From NCBI RefSeq assembly GCF_904063065.1, contig NZ_CAJFCL010000009.1, positions 231,753-295,752 of the forward strand: a stretch of 64,000 nucleotides of DNA, in the 5' to 3' direction. This stretch comes from Pseudomonas paraversuta (GTDB lineage: Bacteria > Pseudomonadota > Gammaproteobacteria > Pseudomonadales > Pseudomonadaceae). Position numbers and translations under genes: made by a program. The number at the start of each line of letters is the position of its first letter. Positions within the stretch are counted from its first letter, which is position 1. Positions 35,526 through 43,966 of the stretch are shown one piece after another. The notes beneath the pieces were generated by a model, which saw only the letters and a program-made list of their open reading frames with translations, was not told the DNA's origin and searched no databases.

Positions 35526-36722
35526 ATGTCCCTGATATCCAAACAGGTCCCGGTCATCCGCAGTGATGCCGAGGCCCTGAGCGTAGCCCGTGAACTGGCC
35601 GCACATTTCAAACGCGAAAGTGCTGTACGCGACCGCGATCGACGCCTGCCGCTTGATGAACTCGAACTGTTTTCCCACACCGGCCTGTGGGGCATTACCG
35701 TGCCGCAGGCCTGGGGTGGCGCCGGCGTGTCCAATGTCACGCTGGCTCAGGTGGTGGCATTGATTGCTGCTGCTGACGCCTCGCTGGGGCAAATTCCGCA
35801 AAACCATTTCTATGCACTTGAAGTACTGCGGGTCAATGGCACGCCGGCACAACAGGCGCGGCTATATGCCGAGGTCCTGGCCGGACAGCGCTTTGGTAAT
35901 GCCCTGGCCGAAATCGGCACTAAAACCGCCCACGACCGTACCACCCACCTGGCCAGGGCCGAAGACGGCTACCGCATCACCGGTCGCAAGTTTTACGCCA
36001 CCGGCGCCCTGTATGCGCAGCGTATTCCGACCTCGGTGGTGGATGATAACGGCGTACAGCACCTGGCGTTCGTGCCCCGCGACAGCGACGGCCTGACCGT
36101 GATTGACGACTGGAGCGGCTTCGGCCAGCGCACCACCGGCAGCGGCTCGGTGCTGTTCGACAATGTGTTCGTCGCCGCTGATGACGTGATTCCGTTTCAA
36201 AGCGCCTTTGAGCGCCCGACCCCGGTTGGCCCGCTGGCGCAAATCCTCCATGCCGCCATCGACACCGGCATCGCCCGCGCCGCCTTTGAAGACGCGCTGC
36301 ATTTTGTGCGCACCAAGACCCGGCCCTGGATCGACGCCACCAGCGATATCGCCAGCGAAGACCCGCTCACCCTGAAAAGCTTTGGCCGCCTGAGTGTGCG
36401 TCTGCATGCCGCCGAAGCCTTGCTGGAGCGCGCCGGTGAACTGCTGGATATCGCCCAGGCCAATACCCATGCCGGCACCGTGGCAGCTGCCTCGATTGCG
36501 GTGGCAGAAGCGCGCGCCATCAGCACCGAGATTTCGCTGGCCGCAGGCAGCACCCTGTTTGAACTGGCGGGCAGCCAGGCCACCCTCGCCGAACACGGGC
36601 TCGATCGCCACTGGCGCAACGCCCGGGTCCACACCCTGCACGATCCGGTGCGCTGGAAATATCACGCGGTGGGCAATTACTACCTCAACGATACGAACCC
36701 GCCATTGCGGGGGACCATCTGA
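35526..36722 (+). CDS. SfnB/DszC-like flavin-dependent oxygenase, copy 2
   Basis: This 398-residue paralogue of the preceding gene shares GRKFYATGALYAQRI, DDWSGFGQRTTGSGSVLFDNVFV and DRHWRNARVHTLHDPVRWKYHAVG. I chose ATG 35526, seven bases after GGAG; a TTG at 35508 would add six residues. After the initiator it has no Met and no Cys. Its last base is shared with the ATG of the next gene. Two related DszC-like enzymes may oxidise different sulfur species or act as a heteromer. Confidence 0.8.
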   Translation: MSLISKQVPVIRSDAEALSVARELAAHFKRESAVRDRDRRLPLDELELFSHTGLWGITVPQAWGGAGVSNVTLAQVVALIAAADASLGQIPQNHFYALEVLRVNGTPAQQARLYAEVLAGQRFGNALAEIGTKTAHDRTTHLARAEDGYRITGRKFYATGALYAQRIPTSVVDDNGVQHLAFVPRDSDGLTVIDDWSGFGQRTTGSGSVLFDNVFVAADDVIPFQSAFERPTPVGPLAQILHAAIDTGIARAAFEDALHFVRTKTRPWIDATSDIASEDPLTLKSFGRLSVRLHAAEALLERAGELLDIAQANTHAGTVAAASIAVAEARAISTEISLAAGSTLFELAGSQATLAEHGLDRHWRNARVHTLHDPVRWKYHAVGNYYLNDTNPPLRGTI

Positions 36723-38083
36723 TGAGCAAAAAGAAAATCCTGATCAATGCCTTCAACATGAACTGCATTGGCCACATCAACCACGGTCTGTGGACGCATC
36801 CACGGGACAACTCCACCCAGTTCAACACCCTCGAATACTGGACTGAGCTGGCGCAGCTGCTGGAGCGCGGGCTGTTTGACGGGCTGTTTATCGCCGATAT
36901 CGTCGGCGTCTACGACGTCTATCAACAGTCGGTTGATGTGCCGCTCAAGGAGTCGATTCAGCTGCCGGTCAACGACCCGCTGCTGCTGGTATCGGCCATG
37001 GCGGCCGTAACCAGAAACCTTGGCTTTGGCCTGACCGCAAACCTGACCTACGAGCCCCCGTATTTATTCGCCCGTCGCATGTCGACACTGGACCATCTGA
37101 CCCGCGGCCGTGTGGGCTGGAACATCGTCACCGGGTATCTGGACAGCGCGGCCAAAGCCATGGGCCTGAGCGAACAGGTCGAACATGACCGGCGTTACGA
37201 CCAGGCCGATGAATACCTGGAGGTGTTGTACAAACTCTGGGAAGGCAGCTGGGAAAACGGCGCCGTGGTCAACGACCCGGCACAGCGCATCTATGCCCGT
37301 CCCGACAAGGTGCACAAGGTCAGACATGCCGGCGAGTTCTACCAGGTCGAGGGCTATCACCTGTGCGAACCCTCACCCCAGCGCACGCCGGTACTGTTTC
37401 AGGCCGGCAGTTCGGATCGCGGTCTGGTGTTTGCCGGGCGCCATGCCGAGTGCGTGTTTATCAGTGGCCAGACCAAGGCGGCGACCAAAACCCAGGTCGA
37501 CAAGGTTCGCGCCAGCGCCGCGGCGGCAGGACGCAACCCGGATGACATCAAACTGTTTATGGGCCTCAACGTGATAGTCGCGCCCACCGAAGCCCTGGCC
37601 CGGGCCAAGCGCGACGAGTACCTGGGCTATGCCAGTGCCGAAGCCGGGGTGGCGCATTTTTCCAGCTCCACAGGCATCGACTTTGCCGACTACGAACTGG
37701 ACGAGCCGATCCAGTACGTGAAGAACAACGCCATCCAGTCCGCTACAAAAGTGCTGCAAAACAACGACTGGACCCGGCGCAAACTGCTTGAACAACACGC
37801 ACTGGGCGGGCGCTACATGACATTGGTGGGCTCACCGCAACAGGTGGCCGACGAGCTCGAATCGTGGATCGAAGAGACCGGTCTGGACGGCTTCAACCTG
37901 ACCCGCATCGTGACGCCGGAAAGCTATGTCGACTTTATCGATCTGGTAGTCCCCGAGCTGCAACGCCGGGGCTCCTACAAGACCGCATATGACACCGGCA
38001 GCCTGCGGCAAAAACTCTTTACCGAGGGCGACGCGCACTTGCCTGAACGGCATACGGGCGCCGCTTACCGCCAACCCGAATAA
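36722..38083 (+). CDS. NtaA/SnaA/DszA-family FMN-dependent monooxygenase
   Basis: The 453-residue protein is a bacterial luciferase-like TIM-barrel monooxygenase. It shows INAFNMNCIGHINHGLWTHPRD, LERGLFDGLFIADIVGVYDVY, RVGWNIVTGYLDSAAKAMG and RTPVLFQAGSSDRG, which match the NtaA/DszA/DmoA group acting on sulfides, sulfones or chelators. It starts on the last base of the DszC-like gene, so it is tightly coupled. With the two DszC-like enzymes it could carry out a sulfoxidation-desulfurisation sequence. The reductase that supplies FMNH2 is not in this operon; ssuE at 46317 is one candidate. Confidence 0.82.
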   Translation: MSKKKILINAFNMNCIGHINHGLWTHPRDNSTQFNTLEYWTELAQLLERGLFDGLFIADIVGVYDVYQQSVDVPLKESIQLPVNDPLLLVSAMAAVTRNLGFGLTANLTYEPPYLFARRMSTLDHLTRGRVGWNIVTGYLDSAAKAMGLSEQVEHDRRYDQADEYLEVLYKLWEGSWENGAVVNDPAQRIYARPDKVHKVRHAGEFYQVEGYHLCEPSPQRTPVLFQAGSSDRGLVFAGRHAECVFISGQTKAATKTQVDKVRASAAAAGRNPDDIKLFMGLNVIVAPTEALARAKRDEYLGYASAEAGVAHFSSSTGIDFADYELDEPIQYVKNNAIQSATKVLQNNDWTRRKLLEQHALGGRYMTLVGSPQQVADELESWIEETGLDGFNLTRIVTPESYVDFIDLVVPELQRRGSYKTAYDTGSLRQKLFTEGDAHLPERHTGAAYRQPE

Positions 38084-38085
38084 CC

Positions 38086-38130
38086 CTGCAGGAGCGAGCT
38101 CACGAGCCGTCTGATGCTCGCTCCTGGAGG
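38086..38130. repeat. Class B REP hairpin inside the organosulfur operon
   Basis: CTGCAGGAGCGAGC and GCTCGCTCCTGGAG arms lie between the monooxygenase and binding-protein genes. It could protect or split the mRNA so that oxygenase and transporter parts differ in amount. Confidence 0.7.
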
Positions 38131-38165
38131 ATTTGAATTCTGAATTTTTGAATGGAATTTGCCCC

Positions 38166-38963
38166 ATGCACAAAAAACACTTAACCCCACTGGTTCTGGC
38201 GCTCGGACTGTTCAGCGGCATCGTCTTCGCCAGCGACGCCCCGCTCAAGGTCGGCACCACGGCGGCCTTTGCTCCCGCCCTTGAAACGACGGTGAACGAA
38301 GCCAGGAAGCAAGGCCTGGATGTCGAGCTGATCGAGTTCAGCGACTGGATCGCTCCCAACGTCAGCCTCAACAGCGGCGACATCGACGTGAACTACTTCC
38401 AGCACATCCCGTTCCTGGAAAATGCCAACGCTGCCGGCGGGTTTAACCTGGTGCCCTATGCCAAAGGCATCATCAACAACGTGGGCCTGTACTCGAAAAA
38501 ATACCAAAGCCTGGACCAACTTCCCCAGGGCGCTACGGTGGCCATCGCCAATGACCCGATTAACAGTGGACGCGGCCTGCAACTGCTGGCCAAGGCCGGC
38601 CTCATCACCCTCAAGCCCGGCGTAGGCTACAAGGCGACCGAAGAAGATATCGTCGCCAATCCGAAAAACATCAAGATCCTGCAGGTCGAAGCCGTACAGC
38701 TGGTACGCGCCTATGACGATGCCGATCTGGTGCAGGGGTACCCGCACTACATACGCCTGTCGAAAAACTTCGATGCCAACTCGGCGCTGTTGTTTGACGG
38801 CATCGACCACCCGGAATACGTCATTCAATTCGTGATCCAGCCCAAGAACAAGGACGACCCGCGACTGGCCAGATTTGTCGATATCTACCAGCATTCGCCT
38901 GTGGTCAAAGCCTCGCTGGATAAGGCCTACGGCACCCTGTATCAACCTGGCTGGGATAACTGA
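38166..38963 (+). CDS. MetQ/NlpA-family periplasmic binding protein without lipobox
   Basis: The product starts at ATG 38166 (MHKKHLTPLVLALGLFSGIVFASDAP; 265 residues) and has the MetQ fold, as shown by DVNYFQHIPFLENANAAGG and IANDPINSGRGLQLLAKAGLITLK. The signal peptide has no lipobox cysteine, so it should be soluble in the periplasm rather than a lipoprotein like most MetQ proteins. The mature protein has no Cys and no Met. With the next two genes it forms a methionine-type ABC importer, but the operon suggests a sulfone, sulfoxide or other organosulfur ligand. Confidence 0.82.
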   Translation: MHKKHLTPLVLALGLFSGIVFASDAPLKVGTTAAFAPALETTVNEARKQGLDVELIEFSDWIAPNVSLNSGDIDVNYFQHIPFLENANAAGGFNLVPYAKGIINNVGLYSKKYQSLDQLPQGATVAIANDPINSGRGLQLLAKAGLITLKPGVGYKATEEDIVANPKNIKILQVEAVQLVRAYDDADLVQGYPHYIRLSKNFDANSALLFDGIDHPEYVIQFVIQPKNKDDPRLARFVDIYQHSPVVKASLDKAYGTLYQPGWDN

Positions 38964-38965
38964 AC

Positions 38966-40087
38966 ATGAACGTGGCAATTGCTCGCGAGCGGCTCGATCA
39001 GCCGCAGCCAAGCGCGACCCACACCCGGCTGCACCCTGAACTGAGCCAGGCCCATGTGCGTTTTATCGGCGTAGGCAAAACCTATGACGGCCAACAGGGG
39101 CCGGTGGATGCCCTCAAGGATATCGACCTGGCGATTCAGCACGGGGAGATTTTCGGCATTATCGGTCGCAGCGGCGCCGGCAAATCCTCGCTGATTCGCA
39201 CCATCAATCGCCTGGAACAACCCAGCAACGGTCGCGTGCTGATCGATCAAATCGACATCGGTGACTTCGATGAAAACCGGCTGGTGGCGCTGCGCCGACA
39301 AACCGGCATGATCTTCCAGCACTTCAACCTGATGTCAGCCAAGACCGTGTGGCAGAACGTCGAACTGCCGCTCAAGGTAGCTGGCGTACCCAGACTGCAG
39401 CGGGAACAGAAAGTCCGCGAGTTGCTGGAGCTGGTGGGCCTGCAAGGCAAGCACAAGGCCTACCCGGCGCAACTGTCGGGAGGGCAGAAACAACGGGTTG
39501 GCATTGCCCGCGCGCTGGTCCACGACCCGGCCATCCTGCTCTGTGATGAAGCCACCTCGGCCCTTGATCCGGAGACCACCCAGTCGATTCTCGGTCTGCT
39601 GCGCGAGATCAATCAGCGCCTGGGCCTGACCATCATCCTCATCACCCACGAGATGGCGGTGATTCGCGATATCTGTCACCGCGTGGTGGTACTGGAACAA
39701 GGCCGGATCGTCGAGCAGGGCCCGGTGTGGCAAGTGTTCGGCGACCCGCAGCATGAGGTCAGCAAAACCTTGCTCGCACCACTGCAGGACAACCTGCCCG
39801 AAGCCCTGAAAAACCGCATCAGCGCGCAGCCGGCATCGTCACATTCGAGTGTGATTCTGCGTCTGCGTTTTACCGGCAGCCAGGAGCAGGAACCGGACCT
39901 GGGTGCGTTGTTCAGCGCCCTGGGCGGTCAGGTGCGGCTGCTGCATGGCGGGGTTGAGCAGATTCAGGGGCACGCCCTAGGCCAACTGTTGCTCAGCGTG
40001 ACCAGCAGCTCTCTGGGGGCGGACGAATTACGCAAGCGCGCCGGACAATGGGCACAACAGGTCGAGGTCGTGGGTTATGGGATTTGA
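38966..40087 (+). CDS. MetN-family ABC transporter ATPase with C-terminal NIL domain
   Basis: The 373-residue ATPase has Walker A GRSGAGKSS, signature LSGGQKQRVGIARAL, Walker B ILLCDEATSALDPETT and switch histidine ITHEMAVIRDI, the MetN pattern. A NIL-like regulatory domain occupies about residues 290-370, which in MetN binds the substrate and inhibits transport. The first 30 residues are an extension before the usual start. It follows the binding protein by two bases and overlaps the permease by 11. Confidence 0.85.
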   Translation: MNVAIARERLDQPQPSATHTRLHPELSQAHVRFIGVGKTYDGQQGPVDALKDIDLAIQHGEIFGIIGRSGAGKSSLIRTINRLEQPSNGRVLIDQIDIGDFDENRLVALRRQTGMIFQHFNLMSAKTVWQNVELPLKVAGVPRLQREQKVRELLELVGLQGKHKAYPAQLSGGQKQRVGIARALVHDPAILLCDEATSALDPETTQSILGLLREINQRLGLTIILITHEMAVIRDICHRVVVLEQGRIVEQGPVWQVFGDPQHEVSKTLLAPLQDNLPEALKNRISAQPASSHSSVILRLRFTGSQEQEPDLGALFSALGGQVRLLHGGVEQIQGHALGQLLLSVTSSSLGADELRKRAGQWAQQVEVVGYGI

Positions 40088-40721
40088 ACGTCTATGGCAG
40101 GGTGTGATCGACACCTTTTTAATGGTCGGTGTGTCGTCACTGATCGCATTAGTCCTGGGCATTCCGCTGGCGGTGATTCTGGTCACCAGCGGCAAGGGCG
40201 GTATTTATCAGGCCCCCAGGCTGAACCAGGCACTGGGCGCGTTCGTGAACCTGTTCCGTTCCATTCCCTTTCTGATTTTGATGGTGGCGCTGATCCCCTT
40301 CACCCGCCTGATTGTCGGCACTACCTACGGCGTCTGGGCTGCCGTCGTACCCCTGACCATCGCCGCTACGCCGTTCTTCGCACGGATCGCCGAAGTCAGC
40401 CTGCGCGAAGTGGATCACGGCCTGATCGAGGCCGCGCAAGCCATGGGTTGCAAACGCCATCACATCATTTGGCACGTGCTGTTGCCTGAAGCCTTGCCGG
40501 GCATTGTCGGCGGTTTCACCATCACCCTGGTGACCATGATCAACTCATCGGCCATGGCCGGAGCCATAGGCGCCGGCGGCCTGGGTGACATTGCCTACCG
40601 CTACGGTTATCAGCGCTTTGACACCCAGGTCATGCTGACCGTGATTGTGTTGCTGGTGGTGCTGGTGGCGGTGATTCAGCTTGGCGGTGATCGCCTGGCC
40701 CGCGTACTGAACAAACGCTGA
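40077..40721 (+). CDS. MetI-family ABC transporter permease
   Basis: The 214-residue protein has five membrane helices and the EAA loop EVDHGLIEAAQAMGCKRHHIIWHVLLPEALPGIV. The MINSSAMAGAIGAGGLGDIAYRYGYQRF segment is a MetI hallmark. It overlaps the ATPase gene by 11 bases and completes the importer. Its substrate is inferred to be organosulfur from the upstream oxygenases. Confidence 0.87.
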   Translation: MGFERLWQGVIDTFLMVGVSSLIALVLGIPLAVILVTSGKGGIYQAPRLNQALGAFVNLFRSIPFLILMVALIPFTRLIVGTTYGVWAAVVPLTIAATPFFARIAEVSLREVDHGLIEAAQAMGCKRHHIIWHVLLPEALPGIVGGFTITLVTMINSSAMAGAIGAGGLGDIAYRYGYQRFDTQVMLTVIVLLVVLVAVIQLGGDRLARVLNKR

Positions 40722-40761
40722 GGTATAGTCGGCGGCCAGACTGCCGCCGACCGAGCCTGCC

Positions 40762-41388
40762 ATGACCCTCGATGCAAAAACCCTCGAACAGATTGCTGCC
40801 ACCACGCTGGAGCATTATCAGCAGAGTGCCGAAGGCTTTCGCGAAGGGACTCGCGACCATGATGTGAGCCAGAACATCGACGCATTACTGCGGCATATCC
40901 AGGGCAGAGCGCCATTTACCCTTCTGGATTTTGGCTGCGGTCCGGGGCGCGATCTGCAAACCTTCACCCGCCTGGGGCATGTAGCGGTCGGGCTCGACGG
41001 CACTGAACGCTTCACCCAGATGGCCCGCCAGGACAGTGGCTGTGAAGTATGGCATCAGGACTTTCTCAAGCTGGACCTGCCTGCCGAACACTTTGACGGC
41101 ATCTTCGCCAACGCCTCGTTGTTCCACGTACCGACCCAAGAGCTTGCGCAAGTACTGGGCAAGCTGCACGCCACCCTGAAGCCTGGCGGCGTACTGCTGA
41201 GTTCCAACCCGCGCGGGGACAATCGAGAAGGCTGGAATGGCCAGCGTTACGGGGCATACCACGATCTGGAAAACTGGCAGGCGATGCTCACCGGGGCGGG
41301 TTTTGTCGAACTGGAACACTACTACCGCCCCCCCGGCCTGCCCCGCGACCAGCAGCCGTGGCTGGTGAGTGTGTGGCGCAAAGCCTGA
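40762..41388 (+). CDS. Class I SAM-dependent methyltransferase
   Basis: The 208-residue protein has the SAM-binding motif LLDFGCGPGRDLQTFTRLGH near residue 50, then GLDGTERFTQMAR and FDGIFANASLFHVP, as in small UbiE/TehB-like methyltransferases. The substrate cannot be read from sequence. It starts 40 bases after the permease gene on the same strand and may share its transcript, although no functional link is obvious. Confidence 0.75.
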   Translation: MTLDAKTLEQIAATTLEHYQQSAEGFREGTRDHDVSQNIDALLRHIQGRAPFTLLDFGCGPGRDLQTFTRLGHVAVGLDGTERFTQMARQDSGCEVWHQDFLKLDLPAEHFDGIFANASLFHVPTQELAQVLGKLHATLKPGGVLLSSNPRGDNREGWNGQRYGAYHDLENWQAMLTGAGFVELEHYYRPPGLPRDQQPWLVSVWRKA

Positions 41389-41402
41389 CTCCCCGCCTTG
41401 AA

Positions 41403-41431
41403 AGCTCGCGAGGCAAGCTCGCTCCTACAGG
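41403..41431. repeat. Single class B REP arm on the 3' side of the RAYT gene
   Basis: AGCTCGCGAGGCAAGCTCGC followed by TCCTACAGG forms one REP hairpin directly between the methyltransferase stop and the RAYT stop. Its partner on the other side of the RAYT is at 41982-42040. Confidence 0.8.
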
Positions 41432-41433
41432 GG

Positions 41434-41892
41434 TTAGAGCCATATGGCATCCCAGTGCGGGTAATCGCCCAGGCGCTGCACCAAACCTGCCCGCAGGGGG
41501 TTGGCGACGACATAGCGGGCGACGCTTGCCAGATCTTCGTCATAACGAATCGCCCGGTCGTGATAGCCCTTTTGCCAAAAATGATTATTGCGTTTACAGG
41601 CCGCGTTAATCACTCGAGCACTGCACGATTTTGTCCGTCTCATGACTGTCGCTAGGCTGGCGTCTTGTAGTTCGATCAACCAATGAAAGTGATCGGGCAT
41701 GACGACCCAGGCGAGTGATTTAACCAATCCCTCGCTTTGAGTTCTGCGAAGTTCATTGATTAAAAGTCGAGCGCTATGAAAGTTGCTGAAAGTCGGTTCA
41801 CGGTCTTTCACCACGGCCGTGAGCAGATAAATCCGACCCGTCTCAGAGACTCTGCCTGTGCGAAGCCGACATCCATGGATAGAGCCTGACAT
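41434..41892 (-). mobile_element. REP-associated tyrosine transposase (RAYT)
   Basis: The 152-residue protein is an IS200/IS605-like Y1 HUH nuclease of the RAYT type. The HUH motif is MPDHFHWLIEL (His68 and His70) and the catalytic tyrosine is in ARYVVANPLRAGLV (Tyr127), after WQKGYHDRAIR. I chose the ATG at 41892 (MSGSIHGCRL); an ATG at 41925 adds 11 residues. REP sequences flank it on both sides, the genomic signature of these domesticated transposases, which process REP hairpins. All visible motifs are intact, so it may be active. Confidence 0.9.
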
Positions 41893-41981
41893 TCCTTTAC
41901 CCTCTGAATAAGTATCAAAAGACAAAGACTAATGGGGGCTCAAAGCTCTGAAACACGATGGTAGTTCTGAATATGTCTGGT

Positions 41982-42040
41982 CTGTAGGAGCGAGCTTGCT
42001 CGCGAGCTTCAAAGGCTCGCGAGCAAGCTCGCTCCTACAG
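41982..42040. repeat. Class B REP pair on the 5' side of the RAYT gene
   Basis: CTGTAGGAGCGAGCTTGCTCGCGAGC and its inverted copy face each other with only a few bases between. Together with 41403-41431 they bracket the RAYT gene and are the likely substrate class of that enzyme. Confidence 0.85.
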
Positions 42041-42049
42041 ATAAAGCAT

Positions 42050-42082
42050 AAAAAAACCCCGAGGGGCTTACACCGCTCGGGG
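42050..42082 (-). terminator. Intrinsic terminator of the ssu operon
   Basis: On the minus strand CCCCGAG / CTCGGGG forms a hairpin followed by seven T, 17 bases after the ssuF stop codon. Confidence 0.85.
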
Positions 42083-42098
42083 ATCGGTCTTTCATGCT

Positions 42099-42314
42099 TT
42101 ACAACTTGGCGATGGATACTTCGGTGGATTTTACAAAGGCGATTACTTCGCTGCCCACTACCAGCTCCAGCTCTTTGACCGAACGGGTGGTGATGACCGA
42201 GGTAACGATGCCCGATGCCGTCTGTACGTCGATTTCCGAAAGCACGTCGCCCAGCACGATTTCCTTGATATGGCCTTTGAACTGGTTGCGAACGTTGATG
42301 GCTTTGATGGTCAT
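42099..42314 (-). CDS. ssuF: Molybdopterin-binding (Mop) protein SsuF
   Basis: The 71-residue protein is a single Mop/TOBE domain (MTIKAINVRNQFKGHIKEIVLGDVLSEIDV). In P. putida the last gene of ssuEADCBF encodes such a protein and is needed for growth on some sulfonates, although its biochemical role is unclear. Position, size and operon order match SsuF. After the initiator it has no Met or Cys. It lies 35 bases after ssuB and directly before a terminator. Confidence 0.87.
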   Translation of the reverse strand: MTIKAINVRNQFKGHIKEIVLGDVLSEIDVQTASGIVTSVITTRSVKELELVVGSEVIAFVKSTEVSIAKL

Positions 42315-42349
42315 GGTGTCGATTCCTGTCTTGGGATAGAAAAGTGCGG

Positions 42350-43156
42350 TTATTGCGCCCAGCGCAGTTGCGTAGGCAGCGGTGCAACGGGTTCCGGCTC
42401 AGGGGGCGAGCCAGGCAAGGCAAGTACCCGGTTGAGTACTTCTGTTTCCAGTGCCGCCAGCCGGTGCGATCCGCGCACCCGGGGGCGCGGCAGTTCGACT
42501 GTGAGGTCCAGCCCCACTTCGCCGTCTTCGATCAGGATGACCCGATCGGCAATCGCAACGGCTTCGCTGACGTCGTGGGTCACCAGCAATACGGTGAATC
42601 CGTGCTGGCGCCACAGGCGTTCGATCAGTTGCTGCATCTCGATGCGGGTCAAGGCATCCAGCGCACCCAAGGGTTCATCCAGTAACAACAGGCCCGGCTG
42701 GTGAATCAGCGCACGAGCCAGGGCCACACGCTGTTTTTGCCCGCCCGATAAAGCCGCCGGCCATTCATTGGCGCGCTCGGCCAGACCCACCTCTTCCAGC
42801 GCTTTTAGCGCCTTGGCACGCCAGTCGCCCTTGAGCCCTAGCCCGACGTTGTCGATGACTTTTTTCCAGGGCAGCAAACGCGCTTCCTGAAACATCAGCC
42901 GCGTGTCTTCGCGGACTTCTTCCAGCACTGCCGTGCCTGCCAGCAGTTGGCCAGCCGTCGGTTGATCGAGCCCGGCCAGCAGGCGCATCAGGGTGCTTTT
43001 GCCACAACCGCTACGCCCTACTATCGCCACGAATTGACCGGCAGGAATATGCAGATTGATGTCACGCAGGACCTGACGCTCAGCAAAAGACTTTTGCAGG
43101 CCTTTGATGGCCAGCGGAATGCCCTGACGCAAACGCGGAGGTTGTTGAGCCGTCAT
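42350..43156 (-). CDS. ssuB: Aliphatic sulfonate ABC transporter ATPase
   Basis: The 268-residue ATPase has Walker A GRSGCGKST, signature LSGGQKQRVALARAL, Walker B LLLLDEPLGALD and VTHDVSEAV. It energises uptake of alkanesulfonates with SsuA and SsuC. The start overlaps the ssuC stop by four bases (ATGA). The N-terminal 15 residues are specific to this branch. Confidence 0.92.
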   Translation of the reverse strand: MTAQQPPRLRQGIPLAIKGLQKSFAERQVLRDINLHIPAGQFVAIVGRSGCGKSTLMRLLAGLDQPTAGQLLAGTAVLEEVREDTRLMFQEARLLPWKKVIDNVGLGLKGDWRAKALKALEEVGLAERANEWPAALSGGQKQRVALARALIHQPGLLLLDEPLGALDALTRIEMQQLIERLWRQHGFTVLLVTHDVSEAVAIADRVILIEDGEVGLDLTVELPRPRVRGSHRLAALETEVLNRVLALPGSPPEPEPVAPLPTQLRWAQ

Positions 43157-43959
43157 GCTGCACCGCCTTTAACCACTTGATAGGCCGGGTGCCAGCGCAA
43201 CCACACACGCTCCAGGCCCCGGGCCGCGGTATCGGCCAATTTGCCGAGCACCGCGTACAGAACAATCGCCAGCACGACCACGTCGGTTTGCAAAAACTCC
43301 CGGGCGTTCATCGCCAGGTAGCCAATGCCGGAGCTGGCGGAAATGGTTTCGGCCACGATCAGGGTCAACCACATAAAGCCCAGGGCAAAACGCACCCCCA
43401 CCAGGATCGAAGGCAAGGCACCGGGCAGGATCACCTGGCGAAACAGGCTGAAACCGGACAGCCCGTAACTGCGCGCCATTTCCACCAAAGCAGGGTCTAC
43501 GTTGCGGATGCCGTGATAGGTGTTGAGGTAGATGGGGAATAAAGTCCCCAGCGCCACCAGGAAAATCTTCGCCGACTCGTCGATCCCGAACCACAGGATG
43601 ACCAGAGGGATGAGCGCCAGGTGCGGTACGTTGCGGATCATTTGCACCGAACTGTCCAGCAGGCGCTCGCCCCATTTCGACAAGCCGGTGATGAAGCCCA
43701 GCACCAGGCCGATGCTGCCACCGATGACAAAACCGACCCCGGCCCGCCAGCCGCTGATGGCGAGGTGTTTCCAGATCTCGCCACTGCGCACCAACTCGAC
43801 CCCGGCCGCGAATACGGCGCTAGGGGCAGGCAGAATGCGGGTCGACAACCAGCCCGCCGATACCGACAGCTGCCATACCGCCAGCAGCAATACCGGCAAG
43901 GCCCAGGGCGCCAGTTTGTGGCCGATGCTATTGAGGCTTGAAGCCTTGCCCTTGCTCAT
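43153..43959 (-). CDS. ssuC: Aliphatic sulfonate ABC transporter permease
   Basis: The 268-residue protein has about six membrane helices and the permease loop EMARSYGLSGFSLFRQVILPGALPSILVGVRF typical of SsuC/TauC/NrtB. I chose ATG 43959 (MSKGKASSLNSIG), which places it seven bases after ssuD; a longer frame would run into ssuD. It forms the membrane channel of the sulfonate importer. Confidence 0.92.
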   Translation of the reverse strand: MSKGKASSLNSIGHKLAPWALPVLLLAVWQLSVSAGWLSTRILPAPSAVFAAGVELVRSGEIWKHLAISGWRAGVGFVIGGSIGLVLGFITGLSKWGERLLDSSVQMIRNVPHLALIPLVILWFGIDESAKIFLVALGTLFPIYLNTYHGIRNVDPALVEMARSYGLSGFSLFRQVILPGALPSILVGVRFALGFMWLTLIVAETISASSGIGYLAMNAREFLQTDVVVLAIVLYAVLGKLADTAARGLERVWLRWHPAYQVVKGGAA

Positions 43960-43966
43960 GGCCGCC

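Noticed and set aside
42053..42340. SsuF as a molybdate-storage gene unrelated to ssu
   Set aside because: Its position 35 bases after ssuB, the terminator directly after it, and the known ssuEADCBF order support it as the last ssu gene.
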